The notes: generated from the sequence alone by a model not told the origin. A DNA stretch of 64,000 nt from Paenibacillus sp. FSL K6-1330 (GCF_037976825.1 NZ_CP150269.1:3857501-3921500), one strand, 5' to 3'; positions 1 through 8,605 are shown, numbered from the stretch's first letter. Numbers and translations: made by a program.

Positions 1-321
1 TAGGAAATACCTTAACCCATATACTGGTCCTAAAATAATTATTCCTACTGGTATTGAAAAAAGTATTGAATCTATAAGATACATTACAAAAACACATGCA
101 ATAGAGACAAGATAGTAAATGGAGCTGAACTTAAGAAAACGAATGCTCAGTTTATCCCTATAGTTTTTGAAACCTCCCCATGACATCCACAAAATTAAAA
201 AGAGAATAGTACTCACTAAGTTTATAGTTGATGGTGTGTTGCCTTTTAGGTATGCACTGAAATTAATAATCGTAAACGGTATACTAAGAAGTAAAGCGTA
301 GAATAATTTCAAAATAATCAT
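1..321 (-). CDS. Membrane protein, partial (runs off left edge)
   Basis: A minus-strand frame is open from an ATG at 321-319 to base 1 (107 codons) with no stop. The product has at least three hydrophobic stretches, including LVSTILFLILWMSWGG and YYLVSIACVFVMYLID, so it is an integral membrane protein. The same frame extends upstream of the ATG (NHNFEHGYNPQKA...) until a TAA near 370, with no other start codon and no convincing ribosome binding site. The 5' end may therefore be damaged. I do not recognise the family, and the gene may itself be a remnant. Confidence 0.45.
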   Translation of the reverse strand, partial: MIILKLFYALLLSIPFTIINFSAYLKGNTPSTINLVSTILFLILWMSWGGFKNYRDKLSIRFLKFSSIYYLVSIACVFVMYLIDSILFSIPVGIIILGPVYGLRYFL

Positions 322-487
322 GGCTTTTTGAGGATTATAGCCGTGCTCAAAGTTATGGTTTCTATAAATTTAGACATCTTCACTTTTCCGTCCCCTTCCT
401 TGCATGGAGGTTATTTCCTTCAACTGAGTAAACACCAATAAAGCAAAAAAAGTTACATAACAAAATTCATTCTTTTCTGAATGATGG

Positions 488-714
488 TTATAAAAGTGAA
501 AATCTGGCGTCCCATAAGACACGTTCTCCTTCAATCTTTATATCTGCAATATCCATATGTTTGTTCTCAACATGTAAGTGTACGTTCGAGTCAGGAGCCT
601 TTGGATATGGTTCCTTAATCTCCAACTTATACCTTTGATCCGTGTGAGATGGTGCAAGTAGTTTGAAATCGGCAGCATTTTGTAATTTGTATGAATGATA
701 AATTCACATATAAT
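488..714 (-). pseudogene. C-terminal fragment of unrecognised protein
   Basis: Minus-strand translation gives about 70 residues of protein-like, charged sequence (for example FKLLAPSHTDQRYKLEIKEP and HVENKHMDIADIKIEGERVL) ending in TAA at 490-488. There is no start codon or ribosome binding site, and a TGA closes the frame just upstream. I read it as the 3' remnant of a deleted gene of unknown function. Confidence 0.4.
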
Positions 715-718
715 GTGT

Positions 719-756
719 GAAAAAAAAGGGACCCATCCACATCGGACGGGTCCCTT
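719..756 (-). terminator. Rho-independent terminator after the sigma/anti-sigma pair
   Basis: The arms AAGGGACCC (726-734) and GGGTCCCTT (748-756) form a perfect stem. Read on the minus strand it is followed by a run of T, immediately after the anti-sigma stop codon. Confidence 0.85.
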
Positions 757-767
757 GCTTCTTTTTC

Positions 768-1271
768 TTACGGCTTGGCGGCTCCGTTAATCTTCTCGAA
801 GAACGGGGCCAGCATGGAGACGAGCTGCTCAAACTGCTGCTGTTCTTCTTTGGTCAGCTTTTCCTCATGTTTGATTCCTTTTTCATCGGTCATCTTCAGC
901 TTTAATTGCACCATCTGCTTGAACAACTCCATAAACTCCTTCAATTCGTCTTCCGTGAGCTTGTCTTTTGCTACTTGAAGCATTCCCTCAATCTCTTGAT
1001 AACTTTCCTGTGAACCGCCGTGCTGTTCAATGGTTTTAACAGATCCGAATATTTCATCGGCTAGATAGGAAGAAGCAAATACGGCAGAAGGAATCAAGAT
1101 TGCTACAGCGGCAATACTTGCGAGCATGCGTTTTTTCATAGGAGATCTACCTCTCTTTTCGTTCACAAAATGTTGGTAGGACTGTCGGACACGTCCATAC
1201 AAATCGGGTGGACAGTGCATCGAATCTGCCACCTGGCGAAGCTCTTCACGCAATTCCTTATCAATGGACAT
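768..1271 (-). CDS. Putative anti-sigma factor, single-pass membrane protein
   Basis: A 167-residue protein. Residues 1-45 form a charged cytoplasmic segment, about 48-69 a transmembrane helix (MLASIAAVAILIPSAVFASS), and the rest is an extracytoplasmic charged helical region rich in Lys and Glu. This layout, and an 11-bp overlap with the upstream ECF sigma gene, are typical of a membrane-bound regulator that holds its cognate sigma factor. The N-terminal segment lacks the HxxxCxxC zinc motif of ZAS-type anti-sigma factors; the C-terminal part resembles DUF3600-like proteins. Translation is probably coupled to the sigma gene. The role is inferred from position and topology, not from a clear family match. 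Confidence 0.65.
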   Translation of the reverse strand: MSIDKELREELRQVADSMHCPPDLYGRVRQSYQHFVNEKRGRSPMKKRMLASIAAVAILIPSAVFASSYLADEIFGSVKTIEQHGGSQESYQEIEGMLQVAKDKLTEDELKEFMELFKQMVQLKLKMTDEKGIKHEEKLTKEEQQQFEQLVSMLAPFFEKINGAAKP

Positions 1272-1824
1272 ACGCGTCTCCTCCCGTCATTTCGAATCGT
1301 TTCCGGAGTTCTTTCAGTGCCAGATGATGCCTGGATTTCACTGTACCAACGGGGATCTGCAGAACTTCTGCGATTTCTTCCAGAGAATAGTCGTGAAAAT
1401 AGCGCAGGATGACGACCACACGTAGTTTGTACGACAACTGGCGGACAAGGCTGAACAGCTCATGCTGCATTTCGAACTGCTGGACTGCTTTGTCCGTCCA
1501 GTCGAACTGTTCACAAGTCATCTGGCGGTTTCGTTCAAAGAGGCGAATTCGTCGCCAGGCCTTTCTTTTCCAATCCTGGACAAGACGGATAGTGATCCCG
1601 TGCAACCAAAACCGAAACGGCCGGTTCGGGTCGTACTTGTGAAACGACCGCCACATGCGCATGTAAACTTCATTCACGATATCCTCAATGTCCTGTTTGT
1701 TGTAGACGAGAAAAGCAACCGTCCGATAGACGTCTTGGTGAGTCGCCTGATAGACAAGCTGAAAGGCCGACTCGTCGCCCAACGTTGCTTTTTGAAGCCA
1801 CGGAAGTAACTCTTTATCATTCAT
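1261..1824 (-). CDS. ECF RNA polymerase sigma factor
   Basis: A 187-residue sigma-70 family protein. Region 2 carries DIEDIVNEVYMRMWRSFHKY, the core-binding and -10 recognition helix pattern. Region 4 carries the helix-turn-helix YSLEEIAEVLQIPVGTVKSR. The open frame begins at 1917, but the ATG at 1824 is preceded by GGAGGGG at good spacing, so I place the start there. The stop overlaps the start of the downstream membrane protein, its likely anti-sigma factor. The pair resembles Bacillus SigV/SigW/SigY-type systems that answer envelope stress; the actual signal is not visible here. Confidence 0.9.
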   Translation of the reverse strand: MNDKELLPWLQKATLGDESAFQLVYQATHQDVYRTVAFLVYNKQDIEDIVNEVYMRMWRSFHKYDPNRPFRFWLHGITIRLVQDWKRKAWRRIRLFERNRQMTCEQFDWTDKAVQQFEMQHELFSLVRQLSYKLRVVVILRYFHDYSLEEIAEVLQIPVGTVKSRHHLALKELRKRFEMTGGDAYVH

Positions 1825-2235
1825 AGGGGCCCCTCCTGAACGTGTTACAACCCTTAATTCGCTCCCGTGGAGAAAAAGGTTCAGTAAGAGAATAAACTTT
1901 TTGATGATACTCACCATTTTAGGAACTTCTTAAGGTGTATCGCCAATTTTTTTGCACACGGTTACCCCTGTTGTCATGGACGCTGGTACTCCTCCAATGA
2001 AAAGCGCATTGCCCTTCAAGTAGAACAATCACATGAACTTTCTCTTTAATGGAATCTTATTAAAGGTTTTGGACTATTCTGCCCGTTAGCTTAGCACCAG
2101 GCAGGACATATGTACCAAACAACTTATTTTGTGAGCATGTAAAAAAGAGCTACTTTACGGCAGCTCCTTCAGTGTTTCTGTTGCAGACTTCCTTATTGAA
2201 TTATCGTACCCGTTTGTTCAGCTACGAGAAACAAT

Positions 2236-2418
2236 CTACTTCGAAATATATGTTTGATGTTTGATTGTAAACTCGGGCTTATTTACGTAGTCCGCATAGT
2301 TTACGGCTCCGTTAAACTCCAAATAAGCCTGATGGCGAAATCGAACACTTGGCTGTGTAATCAAATCGAGAACTCTATCCTTCGCTACCCAACGGCTGTC
2401 GGTTGTTTCTTCAGAGAA
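2236..2418 (-). pseudogene. NUDIX hydrolase, C-terminal fragment
   Basis: About 60 codons ending in TAG at 2238-2236 read SEETTDSRWVAKDRVLDLIT followed by a region ending in KPEFTIKHQTYISK. This matches the C-terminal part of Bacillus-type NUDIX proteins (SEET..WV....VLDLI). The catalytic NUDIX box is absent and a TAA closes the frame upstream, so only a non-functional 3' remnant remains. The rest of 1825-2592 holds short repeat-like motifs (see 2060-2215) but no gene that I can support. Confidence 0.6.
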
Positions 2419-2457
2419 AGATTATAATTCCCCACCAATAGACGTAAAAACGAGTAT

Positions 2458-2488
2458 AAAAAAGGCTAGCCAGAATTTCTGGCTAACC
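2458..2488 (-). terminator. Terminator downstream of the secreted hypothetical gene
   Basis: Inverted repeat GGCTAGCCAGA / TCTGGCTAACC with an A-run on the left, which gives T's on the minus strand. A closely similar hairpin lies at 7907-7938, so this terminator sequence is itself repeated in the window. Confidence 0.7.
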
Positions 2489-2592
2489 CGATAATCCGTA
2501 AATGCCGAATTATCGAATTCTCAAACGACAATTGTTAAGACTCGAGGCTTGCTGTAGAACTGATAATTCCGAGTGGCCGGTTCATCAACCAA

Positions 2593-3741
2593 CTATCTAT
2601 AAATCGTTGCCAAGAAGATTTGTCCATCCTCTTCCTCGTAATGAAATGACAGCTTGCCTGAACCAAAGTTGTAAATCATGTCATACACGCCATCAGCCTC
2701 ATTGAAAAATTCATCATTCGGTTTGCCAAGCCACAATTTAACTGTTGACGGGTACAAATTTCGCTTTTCGGCAAAAAGGTTGAATATCATAAGTCTTGAG
2801 CTGGAATCCAGCTCATGGAGATAGGAATCGAAGCCTATCGCATAGTTCTGATAGACATAAAATGCACCCCATTCACCGTTTTCCCGCAGCTTGGCTTTTT
2901 TAAGTGTACTTTGGAGCGATTTATGAGTCATGCCGAGCTTGATTCCTGGCTGGTCGGGAAGAATCCCTTTCTTGGCAGCAGCCTTCAGGCTTTCGAGATA
3001 AGCGCGGTCACCGATTCCTGAATTTGGCCAGGATGGATGATCATAATCCATGTATCGCGTCTCCGTCAAACGCAATTCCAGCTTGCTCACGTTAAGTTTG
3101 AACGTATTAACGGCATACTTGAAAACAGCGTTATTGTAAAACTTGAACTGCACCCGTGCATCTGACAGCATGCGAACTCCGTCTTCCCGTCCTGCAGGAT
3201 AGTAGTTATCCATTTTTTTGCCTTTATGATCGCCGAACTTCACGGGCATCAGCGACCCCGAACGAATAATGAAAGGGGTAACCAGATTGAAATTAGATGT
3301 CCCCCATTCTGTAATCATCAGAATATCCGGTGTGCCCTTTTCTTTGCTTCGAATCGTATAATGCCAGGTCTGGGGCAGCGTAACCGAATGCAGGCCAAGG
3401 TTCACGGATTGTATCGTACCATACGTCGCTCCTTTTTTGACGAGAGCTGCTTTATATGTACCTGTGTATTGCTTGTCCCCCGGCTTATTTCCGGTCCAGT
3501 AGTCCATTTCGGTCAAGGTTGATGATTTTTCATCTTGAGCGTAAATATAAACCGTATAGGAGTTCTGATACGCATCCCTTAAATTAAAAGACAATCTGCT
3601 TATCTGTTTTAATTTCTCAACAGGCATGCTCTTCCCCTGTGCCTGTGCGGAATCTGCTGAAATGAACATGCAAAGTCCTGCCAAAAAAATCGCCAGCAGA
3701 AAGGCGCACAGCCATGTTTTGTTGCGATAGTACTGAATCAT
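2593..3741 (-). CDS. Secreted hypothetical protein
   Basis: A 382-residue protein that starts with a clear Sec signal peptide: a basic N-terminus (MIQYYRNKTW), a hydrophobic core (LCAFLLAIFLAGLCMFISA) and a likely AQA cleavage site near residue 35. The mature part is rich in aromatic and charged residues, with no lipobox, membrane helix or cell-wall sorting motif. Residues about 265-382 (PGIKLGMTHKSLQSTLKKAK onward) resemble a small extracellular domain that recurs in Bacillus secreted proteins, but I cannot name it. It is a single gene with its own terminator. Function unknown. Confidence 0.75.
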   Translation of the reverse strand: MIQYYRNKTWLCAFLLAIFLAGLCMFISADSAQAQGKSMPVEKLKQISRLSFNLRDAYQNSYTVYIYAQDEKSSTLTEMDYWTGNKPGDKQYTGTYKAALVKKGATYGTIQSVNLGLHSVTLPQTWHYTIRSKEKGTPDILMITEWGTSNFNLVTPFIIRSGSLMPVKFGDHKGKKMDNYYPAGREDGVRMLSDARVQFKFYNNAVFKYAVNTFKLNVSKLELRLTETRYMDYDHPSWPNSGIGDRAYLESLKAAAKKGILPDQPGIKLGMTHKSLQSTLKKAKLRENGEWGAFYVYQNYAIGFDSYLHELDSSSRLMIFNLFAEKRNLYPSTVKLWLGKPNDEFFNEADGVYDMIYNFGSGKLSFHYEEEDGQIFLATIYR

Positions 3742-3892
3742 CCTTCGATTTCCCCCTGTTAATAGAGATGATATGTAGTTTATGTCGTATTTAAGTGTAT
3801 CATCTCCCTAGGGTATTTCCCACCCAAAAAACGTCGATTATTCATTGTTATAATAATAGTTTGTAATCCATACCCACTACTATTTTGCATTG

Positions 3893-3921
3893 CAAAATCC
3901 GCCACCAATCGGAGGCGGATC
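3893..3921 (-). terminator. Terminator after the small XRE gene
   Basis: Stem ATCCGCC / GGCGGAT. Read on the minus strand it is followed by TTTTG, downstream of the gene at 3984-4217. Confidence 0.65.
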
Positions 3922-3983
3922 AATCCATTGCTCAGCTTAATGGATCACATTTGTAGTCTTAACGCAACCTACCACTTATTCCA

Positions 3984-4217
3984 TTAATTCCCCTTTACTT
4001 CATTATCGTTCGGAATTAATTCATACAGGGCACGAACATCACAACCGATGGAATCGGCGATCGATATGGCAATTTTGAGTGGCATCACTCTTTTGTTTTC
4101 AATAAAGTCGTAAACTCGTTCCGGTTTAAAAAGCAAGTCTTTTGCCAGCCATTCCGCTGACTTTCCGGATTCCATCAATCGTTCATTCAGTAAGCAACGT
4201 CCTAGTTCAAATTTCAA
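3984..4217 (-). CDS. Small XRE-type helix-turn-helix regulator
   Basis: A 77-residue protein made of little more than one Cro/C1-type DNA-binding domain: LLNERLMESGKSAEWLAKDL is followed by the recognition helix region LLFKPERVYDFIENKRVMPL, then KIAISIADSIGCDVRALYEL. No sensor domain is present. Proteins of this size act as stand-alone repressors or as partners of unlinked operons. The neighbours are remnants, so no target can be named. Confidence 0.75.
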   Translation of the reverse strand: MKFELGRCLLNERLMESGKSAEWLAKDLLFKPERVYDFIENKRVMPLKIAISIADSIGCDVRALYELIPNDNEVKGN

Positions 4218-4409
4218 GAAGCGACGACCTCCCGCATAAGATAATACTTAACCTTAAGCGTTGTCCATTGCCAGCATGAATATACTTAATAAAGGGCCCC
4301 ATAACGAAGGATTTCCCCATGCGTCTGGCCAATTTGTTGGGCGAGTTCCATCGCCGGGTTATCGTACCCGTTAGTGAAGCATTTCCTGTTCTTAGAACAC
4401 AATGATGAA

Positions 4410-4580
4410 TTACATAAATACATCTTTATACCATAATCCCGCAAAGAAGATGATGCCAAATAAGCACATAAGAGCAAATAACGATAATATACCGACCACA
4501 GAAATCATGAATACTATTTTTGTGAGTTTCTTAATGGTCCATCCCCACCCATTCCGCTTAATTAGCCATTTGTTAGACAC
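4410..4580 (-). CDS. Small membrane protein (56 aa, GTG start)
   Basis: A short minus-strand frame from GTG at 4580 to TAA at 4410. It encodes a basic N-terminus with NGWGWTIKKLTK, followed by one long hydrophobic helix (IVFMISVVGILSLFALMCLF...) and a short aromatic tail. The amphipathic-to-hydrophobic pattern is convincing as protein, but the start codon is non-ATG with only a weak ribosome binding site. It lies just downstream of the SRPBCC remnant. It could be a real small membrane peptide or the end of a larger lost gene. Confidence 0.45.
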   Translation of the reverse strand: MSNKWLIKRNGWGWTIKKLTKIVFMISVVGILSLFALMCLFGIIFFAGLWYKDVFM

Positions 4581-4607
4581 ACTTATCTTGTAATTAGTTC
4601 TTCATCT

Positions 4608-4880
4608 TCATTCCTTTCCAGCTAACCCTGCCCGATACTTCAATGAATAGTAGAAAGTGTCCGGTTCCTTGAATTTCAATACATGTCCCTTATCGGTAAT
4701 TTTTTTTCCGTCCCATGATAATGAAAATGAAAATGTGATCGGACTCTCTTCTCTCCAATCCGTTTCAATAGGTACACCTAACCAATCTCTAATGTAATCA
4801 GGATCAGTTAATACGTTCCAAACAACTTTCTTACTTGCATTTATATCTCTGCAATACTTGTATCTTTGCTCGTTAGTTCA
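4608..4880 (-). pseudogene. SRPBCC/AHSA1-family protein, truncated
   Basis: About 75 codons ending in TGA at 4610-4608 read INASKKVVWNVLTDPDYIRD, then WLGVPIETDW, then FSLSWDGKKITDKGHVLKFK. This is the N-terminal half of an AHSA1/START-like ligand-binding protein (usual length about 140 residues). There is no start codon: the 5' end abuts a GAACTAACGAG motif at 4870-4884. The C-terminal half is missing. Both ends are lost, so it is a remnant. Confidence 0.6.
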
Positions 4881-4984
4881 GCAAGAAAAAGTTCCACGTC
4901 GAAGCAGCCGACAAATGTTTGCCGGCTACATCTTGTGCTCAGTATATATTCGTCTGGCAGTGCCAAGCCGTGGTGGCCTGGCAG

Positions 4985-5536
4985 TTAACGAACGGGCGTG
5001 TAGCGGAGCACTACGACGCCGGAGCCGAAGGATTTGGTCTCGGTCAGCTTCAGATTCAGTCGATCACGAACTCCCCCCAATAATTGGGGGCCACGTCCGG
5101 CAACGATTGGCTGTACCAGGAAGTGATACTCATCCACCAAGCCCAGTTGTGCCAGGGTGGAACCGAGGCCGGGACCGCCGTTAACGACTAGGTTCTTCCC
5201 TTCTGCCGTAAGCTGTGGCACCTCCTCGGAAACAGGCCCCTTCAACAAGAAAGAGTCCTGCCACGACACGTGATCCAGCGTCCGCGAGAAGACGTACTTG
5301 GGTTTCCGATCGAGCTTGCGTGCGAAGTCGACCAAGAGCTGAGGTCCGTCGCCGCTACTGGCAATGGCTGGCCAAGCACTTTCCATCAACTGGTAGATTT
5401 CACGTCCGAAAAGCAGACTGTCAGACTGGTCCATCAGGTCCACCGTATACTGGTGGAGATCCTCATCCGCAATCACCTGCGTGTGGTCACAACAACCGTC
5501 CAGTGTCACATTCATCATCAGGATTATACGTCCCAT
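4985..5536 (-). CDS. Dihydrofolate-reductase-fold protein (RibD C-terminal domain family)
   Basis: A 183-residue protein with the pattern of YyaP/YwjB-type DHFR-family proteins: N-terminal MGRIILMMNVTLDGCCDHTQ, then LLFGREIYQLMESAWP, and NLVVNGGPGLGSTLAQLGLV, which binds nucleotide cofactor in the RibD_C fold. It ends with the family's FGSGVVVLRYTP. The start at 5536 is fixed by AAGGAGG six bases upstream. It probably binds NADPH and reduces a small substrate, but members of this family rarely have a known substrate and it should not be called folate DHFR. A second, truncated member of the family is at 12120. Confidence 0.85.
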   Translation of the reverse strand: MGRIILMMNVTLDGCCDHTQVIADEDLHQYTVDLMDQSDSLLFGREIYQLMESAWPAIASSGDGPQLLVDFARKLDRKPKYVFSRTLDHVSWQDSFLLKGPVSEEVPQLTAEGKNLVVNGGPGLGSTLAQLGLVDEYHFLVQPIVAGRGPQLLGGVRDRLNLKLTETKSFGSGVVVLRYTPVR

Positions 5537-5660
5537 ATGCAGCCTCCTTATGTCTACATTTTATCATCCAAAAGCAGGCCCAGTTTCTCATGTATTGCTA
5601 ATGTGCACAGTGCGGGCCAGACCGAATTCAACTTTTGTGATACGGAGGATAATGATTAAA

Positions 5661-5761
5661 CAATTCTTCCCGTTAGCTTAATGAAATTGCATGAAACATA
5701 GTTAGATACTTATTGAATCGGTAATCGGCTCATGTTCTTGTCCTTTTCGGCAATCGGTACA
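5661..5761. repeat. Dispersed intergenic repeat, copy 1
   Basis: This stretch aligns with 36003-36120 over about 85 bp, sharing CCGTTAGCTTAATGAAA, GAAACATAGTTAGATA, GGTAATCGG and CTCATGTTCTTGTCC with few differences. Parts of the same sequence recur at 48352-48412. Confidence 0.7.
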
Positions 5762-5779
5762 TCTTTATATGTGAAAACA

Positions 5780-5805
5780 AAAACGGCGGCCAAGCAGCCA
5801 CCGTG
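5780..5805 (-). terminator. Terminator after the multicopper oxidase gene
   Basis: Stem CGGTGGC / GCCGCCG (one mismatch). On the minus strand it is followed by TTTTTG, just past the oxidase stop codon. Confidence 0.7.
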
Positions 5806-5812
5806 TCTTATA

Positions 5813-7273
5813 TTAATGGTCATGACTTCCCTTGCTTAACTCTTTCGAAACTTGGGATTCGGTGCCTGGTTCGACAATGACAAACTGCCCCATCATACCG
5901 CTATCCTCATGATACAACAAGTGACAGTGATACATGTACGGCGTATCGGGATCAGGATAGCTTCCAAAGTCGACGGCCAGTCTGACTGTAGTGCCATTCG
6001 GAATAAAGACCGTATCTTTTCTCCCACGCTCATATAATGGTGGCAATTCTCCATTTTTGTCCATTACGGTGAATGCTGCATCATGAATATGGAAGTTATG
6101 ATCCCACCCCTTATTCGTGATCTGCCATATTTCACGTGCGCCAGCCGGAACAACCTCATCAATACGATTCATGTCCATTTCCTTGCCATTAATTGCAGAT
6201 TTCGTTGTAAGTTCAAATTTTCGTAGCTTTACATTTTCGGGCACATCGATGAGCGGCTCAGTGGTAAGGTGATTCGGGAGCTGCGACGAAGCCGATAAAC
6301 TTGTATCCGCGATAATCTTTACGATATCAAACTCCCCATTCTCAATCCCGTCTTTTCCTGCAAAGCTGTGCAAGATCGTTTCTTCGCCAGCTTCAAACTC
6401 CACCACGATCTCAGTACGTTCACCCGGACTTAGCAACAAACGATCTAGTAAAACGGGTTCGGGTAAAAGCCCGGCATCATTGCCGACTAGATAAAATGAA
6501 CGATTATCCGAAAAGCCGATATTATAAGCTCTCGCATTCGAACCATTCAGTAATCTAAAACGAACCTGACTTGCAGTGATCTCCAGGTAAGGATCGTATG
6601 TCCCATTGACTAAGATTTGATTGCCTAACAATCCAAACGGAGTCATACTCATATTTTCGTTAAAAGAACCGTCGCCCTTAAATAACTTATCCTGGATGAT
6701 AATCGGGATGTCGTTAACACCATATTCCGAAGGCAACTTTTTAGATTCCTCATCCTCAACGATAAATAATCCTGCAAGACCGCGATAAACGTGCTGCGCT
6801 GTCTTCCCATGCAAGTGGGGATGATACCATGTAGTCGCGGCAGGCTGCTCGATGGTCCAATAAGGTTCCCAGGTTGCTCCTGCTTCGATCATCTGATGCG
6901 GTCCGCCGTCCATTACTGCTGGTAATCGCATCCCATGCCAATGCAAGGTTGAGCTTTCATTCAATTGATTGATCACATCGAAAGAAACTTGGTCGCCGCG
7001 CGAAACTCGGAGGGTCGGCCCTAAATAAGATCCGTTAATCCCCCAAGTGGGTGTCTGCTTGCCTTCCAAAAACTCAGTTGATCCTGACTGCATGGTTAAG
7101 GCAAAGTGTTTCTTACCCTCTGACTCCGTCATTGGCTCAAGTATTGGCGGAATTTGCAATGGATTTTTAAATTCGAGCTTACCGACGTTAGTGGTCGTAT
7201 CCCCTTCACATCCGACTAAAGAAAATGCTGATAAAATGAGCAGCAGCGTGAGCAGTTGAAGGTATTTTTTCAT
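5813..7273 (-). CDS. Multicopper oxidase lipoprotein
   Basis: A 486-residue secreted oxidase of the three-cupredoxin laccase/CueO type. Residues 1-22 form a lipoprotein signal with lipobox LVGC (Cys22), so it is probably anchored to the outer face of the membrane. All four copper motifs are present: HWHG at 111-114, HPHLHG at 151-156, HNFHIH at about 392-397 and HCHLLYHEDSGMM at about 449-461, with His-Cys-His and the axial Met. It should couple one-electron oxidation of metals or phenolics to reduction of oxygen to water. The C-terminus ends in GSHDH. It is encoded alone with its own terminator. The substrate (Cu(I), Mn(II) or phenols) cannot be told from sequence. Confidence 0.93.
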   Translation of the reverse strand: MKKYLQLLTLLLILSAFSLVGCEGDTTTNVGKLEFKNPLQIPPILEPMTESEGKKHFALTMQSGSTEFLEGKQTPTWGINGSYLGPTLRVSRGDQVSFDVINQLNESSTLHWHGMRLPAVMDGGPHQMIEAGATWEPYWTIEQPAATTWYHPHLHGKTAQHVYRGLAGLFIVEDEESKKLPSEYGVNDIPIIIQDKLFKGDGSFNENMSMTPFGLLGNQILVNGTYDPYLEITASQVRFRLLNGSNARAYNIGFSDNRSFYLVGNDAGLLPEPVLLDRLLLSPGERTEIVVEFEAGEETILHSFAGKDGIENGEFDIVKIIADTSLSASSQLPNHLTTEPLIDVPENVKLRKFELTTKSAINGKEMDMNRIDEVVPAGAREIWQITNKGWDHNFHIHDAAFTVMDKNGELPPLYERGRKDTVFIPNGTTVRLAVDFGSYPDPDTPYMYHCHLLYHEDSGMMGQFVIVEPGTESQVSKELSKGSHDH

Positions 7274-7322
7274 TTTCTATACTCGCTTTCCTCATCGTTG
7301 ATGAAATCAATTTAAATTTTGA

Positions 7323-7711
7323 TCATTTTTTTATTGCTGTTGCAATCAACTCCTGAGCATAATCCCCAAATGGCATTGATAACAAGCACACTGACCATGG
7401 CAAAAGGATCCGTGCCAGGGCCCTGCAGCTAACGTGGAAGAATAGGTGATAGAATCGCATTGAGTACAATCACCCAGCGCAAAAAGTTCGGAAGCTTTCC
7501 CGTAAACGAAAGGAAGAGCATTAGAATCGGAAACAATTCAACAACCCGAACAAATGGCTTTGCCAGTATGACGAATCCATTAAAGAGCTCCGATGAACGT
7601 AACCGGAAACGTGTTCATTTGCCGCAACACAATCCGCACGATGAATTCAAAAAGTATAAACCCTCCTAACATGCCAACAACAAAAGTGAGAAACAGCGTT
7701 CCCTTCTTCAT
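7323..7711 (-). pseudogene. Small multi-pass membrane protein gene, frameshifted
   Basis: The minus strand opens with ATG at 7711 and reads MKKGTLFLTFVVGMLGGFIL up to a stop. It continues in another frame as GFVILAKPFVRVVELFPILM and NFLRWVIVLNAILSPILP, then in a third as DPFAMVSVLVINAIWGLCSG. A further single-base shift gives IATAIKK and a stop at 7325-7323. Together these would form one membrane protein of about 125 residues, broken by at least two or three frameshifts. The family is not recognised. Confidence 0.6.
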
Positions 7712-7906
7712 TCCTATGTCTCCCCTATGTCTCCTTTTATTCTCAATAGAACATGTGACTCGTTCATGTAATGATCATATTAGATGAATATTGTGAACTT
7801 ATGACGAAAGGTTGCGGTACCTGTGAATTTTCAAAAAGATATTTCACGAGATCATTTCCCCTAAAGCCGCTACGTTCTCCCGGCTCCCCCATCGTAAAAC
7901 GACAAC

Positions 7907-7938
7907 AAAAAAGGCCAACCAGAAGATTCTGGCTAACC
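7907..7938 (-). terminator. Terminator hairpin, relative of the one at 2458
   Basis: GGCCAACCAGA / TCTGGCTAACC inverted repeat with T-run on the minus strand. It lies about 150 bp beyond the stop of the VOC gene at 8090. Between them is A/T-rich sequence that shares short pieces with other intergenic repeats. Confidence 0.6.
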
Positions 7939-8089
7939 TGATAAACGAACCGCTAAAAAATAGTAACTTTCAATGGAACAGTGTTTTTTGTCCTCCGACA
8001 CATTTACATAACTTTCTTATTCGATGTGTCACCTACTCGAACTCATCTGTAGAAGATTTTGAAATGCAACTTTTTGCTCATTTTATTTT

Positions 8090-8440
8090 TTAAAGATGGA
8101 TAAGAATATTGATAAGTTTCCCGAATGGGTCCCTAACAAAAAAACGTCGAACCCCCCATGGCTCCTCAGTTGGTCCATACTCAATTGGAATTCCTGCTTC
8201 TTTGATCCGAGTTAACGCGTCATCAAGATCATCAACCTCAATTGACAGATCAGGCACAGGTGCCCCAGAGCCTCCCTCTAATAGGAAACTAATCTGAGTG
8301 CCCATTTTCTCATGCGAACCGTATGTTGCAATAAATCCCATATCCATTAGTTGATCAAGTCCAAGTACTTCCCCGTAAAAATAAGAAGCTTTGGAAATGT
8401 CCTGCGTCTTAACATTTGCAACTATTCGTTTGATCTTCAT
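8090..8440 (-). CDS. VOC-superfamily protein (glyoxalase/bleomycin-resistance fold)
   Basis: A 116-residue single-domain protein with the vicinal-oxygen-chelate pattern: beta strand MKIKRIVANVKTQDISKASY, FYGEVLGLDQLMDMGF, a central DLSIEVDDLDDALTRIKEAG, and C-terminal WGVRRFFVRDPFGKLINILI, where the family's last metal-ligand Glu is replaced by Asn in the NILIHL tail. It probably works as a dimer. The start is supported by TAGGAGG before the ATG. Members range from dioxygenases to antibiotic-binding proteins; no substrate can be inferred. Confidence 0.85.
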   Translation of the reverse strand: MKIKRIVANVKTQDISKASYFYGEVLGLDQLMDMGFIATYGSHEKMGTQISFLLEGGSGAPVPDLSIEVDDLDDALTRIKEAGIPIEYGPTEEPWGVRRFFVRDPFGKLINILIHL

Positions 8441-8562
8441 TTTTCATCCTCCTAAAGTTTTAATATCAAAAATCGATTTCGCTCTATCCATGTAGACGAT
8501 TGGGAAATTGGAATATAGACGTGAATTAATGTTTTTTAGCTTTTGCTTTATTATTGTTTATG

Positions 8563-8605
8563 GCAAATTTATAGGCTGTCCCCACAGGATCGCCTATAAA
8601 TTTGC
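8563..8605. repeat. Perfect 14-bp inverted repeat with 15-nt loop
   Basis: GCAAATTTATAGGC (8563-8576) and GCCTATAAATTTGC (8592-8605) are exact reverse complements. There is no T-run on either side, so it is not an obvious terminator. It lies in the gap between the DUF6220 gene end and the VOC gene start at 8440. Confidence 0.7.

Noticed and set aside
4286..4477. 63-codon minus-strand frame (ends EILRYGALY)
   Set aside because: No ribosome binding site; it overlaps the better supported small membrane protein in another frame. The tail may be part of a repeat-associated remnant.
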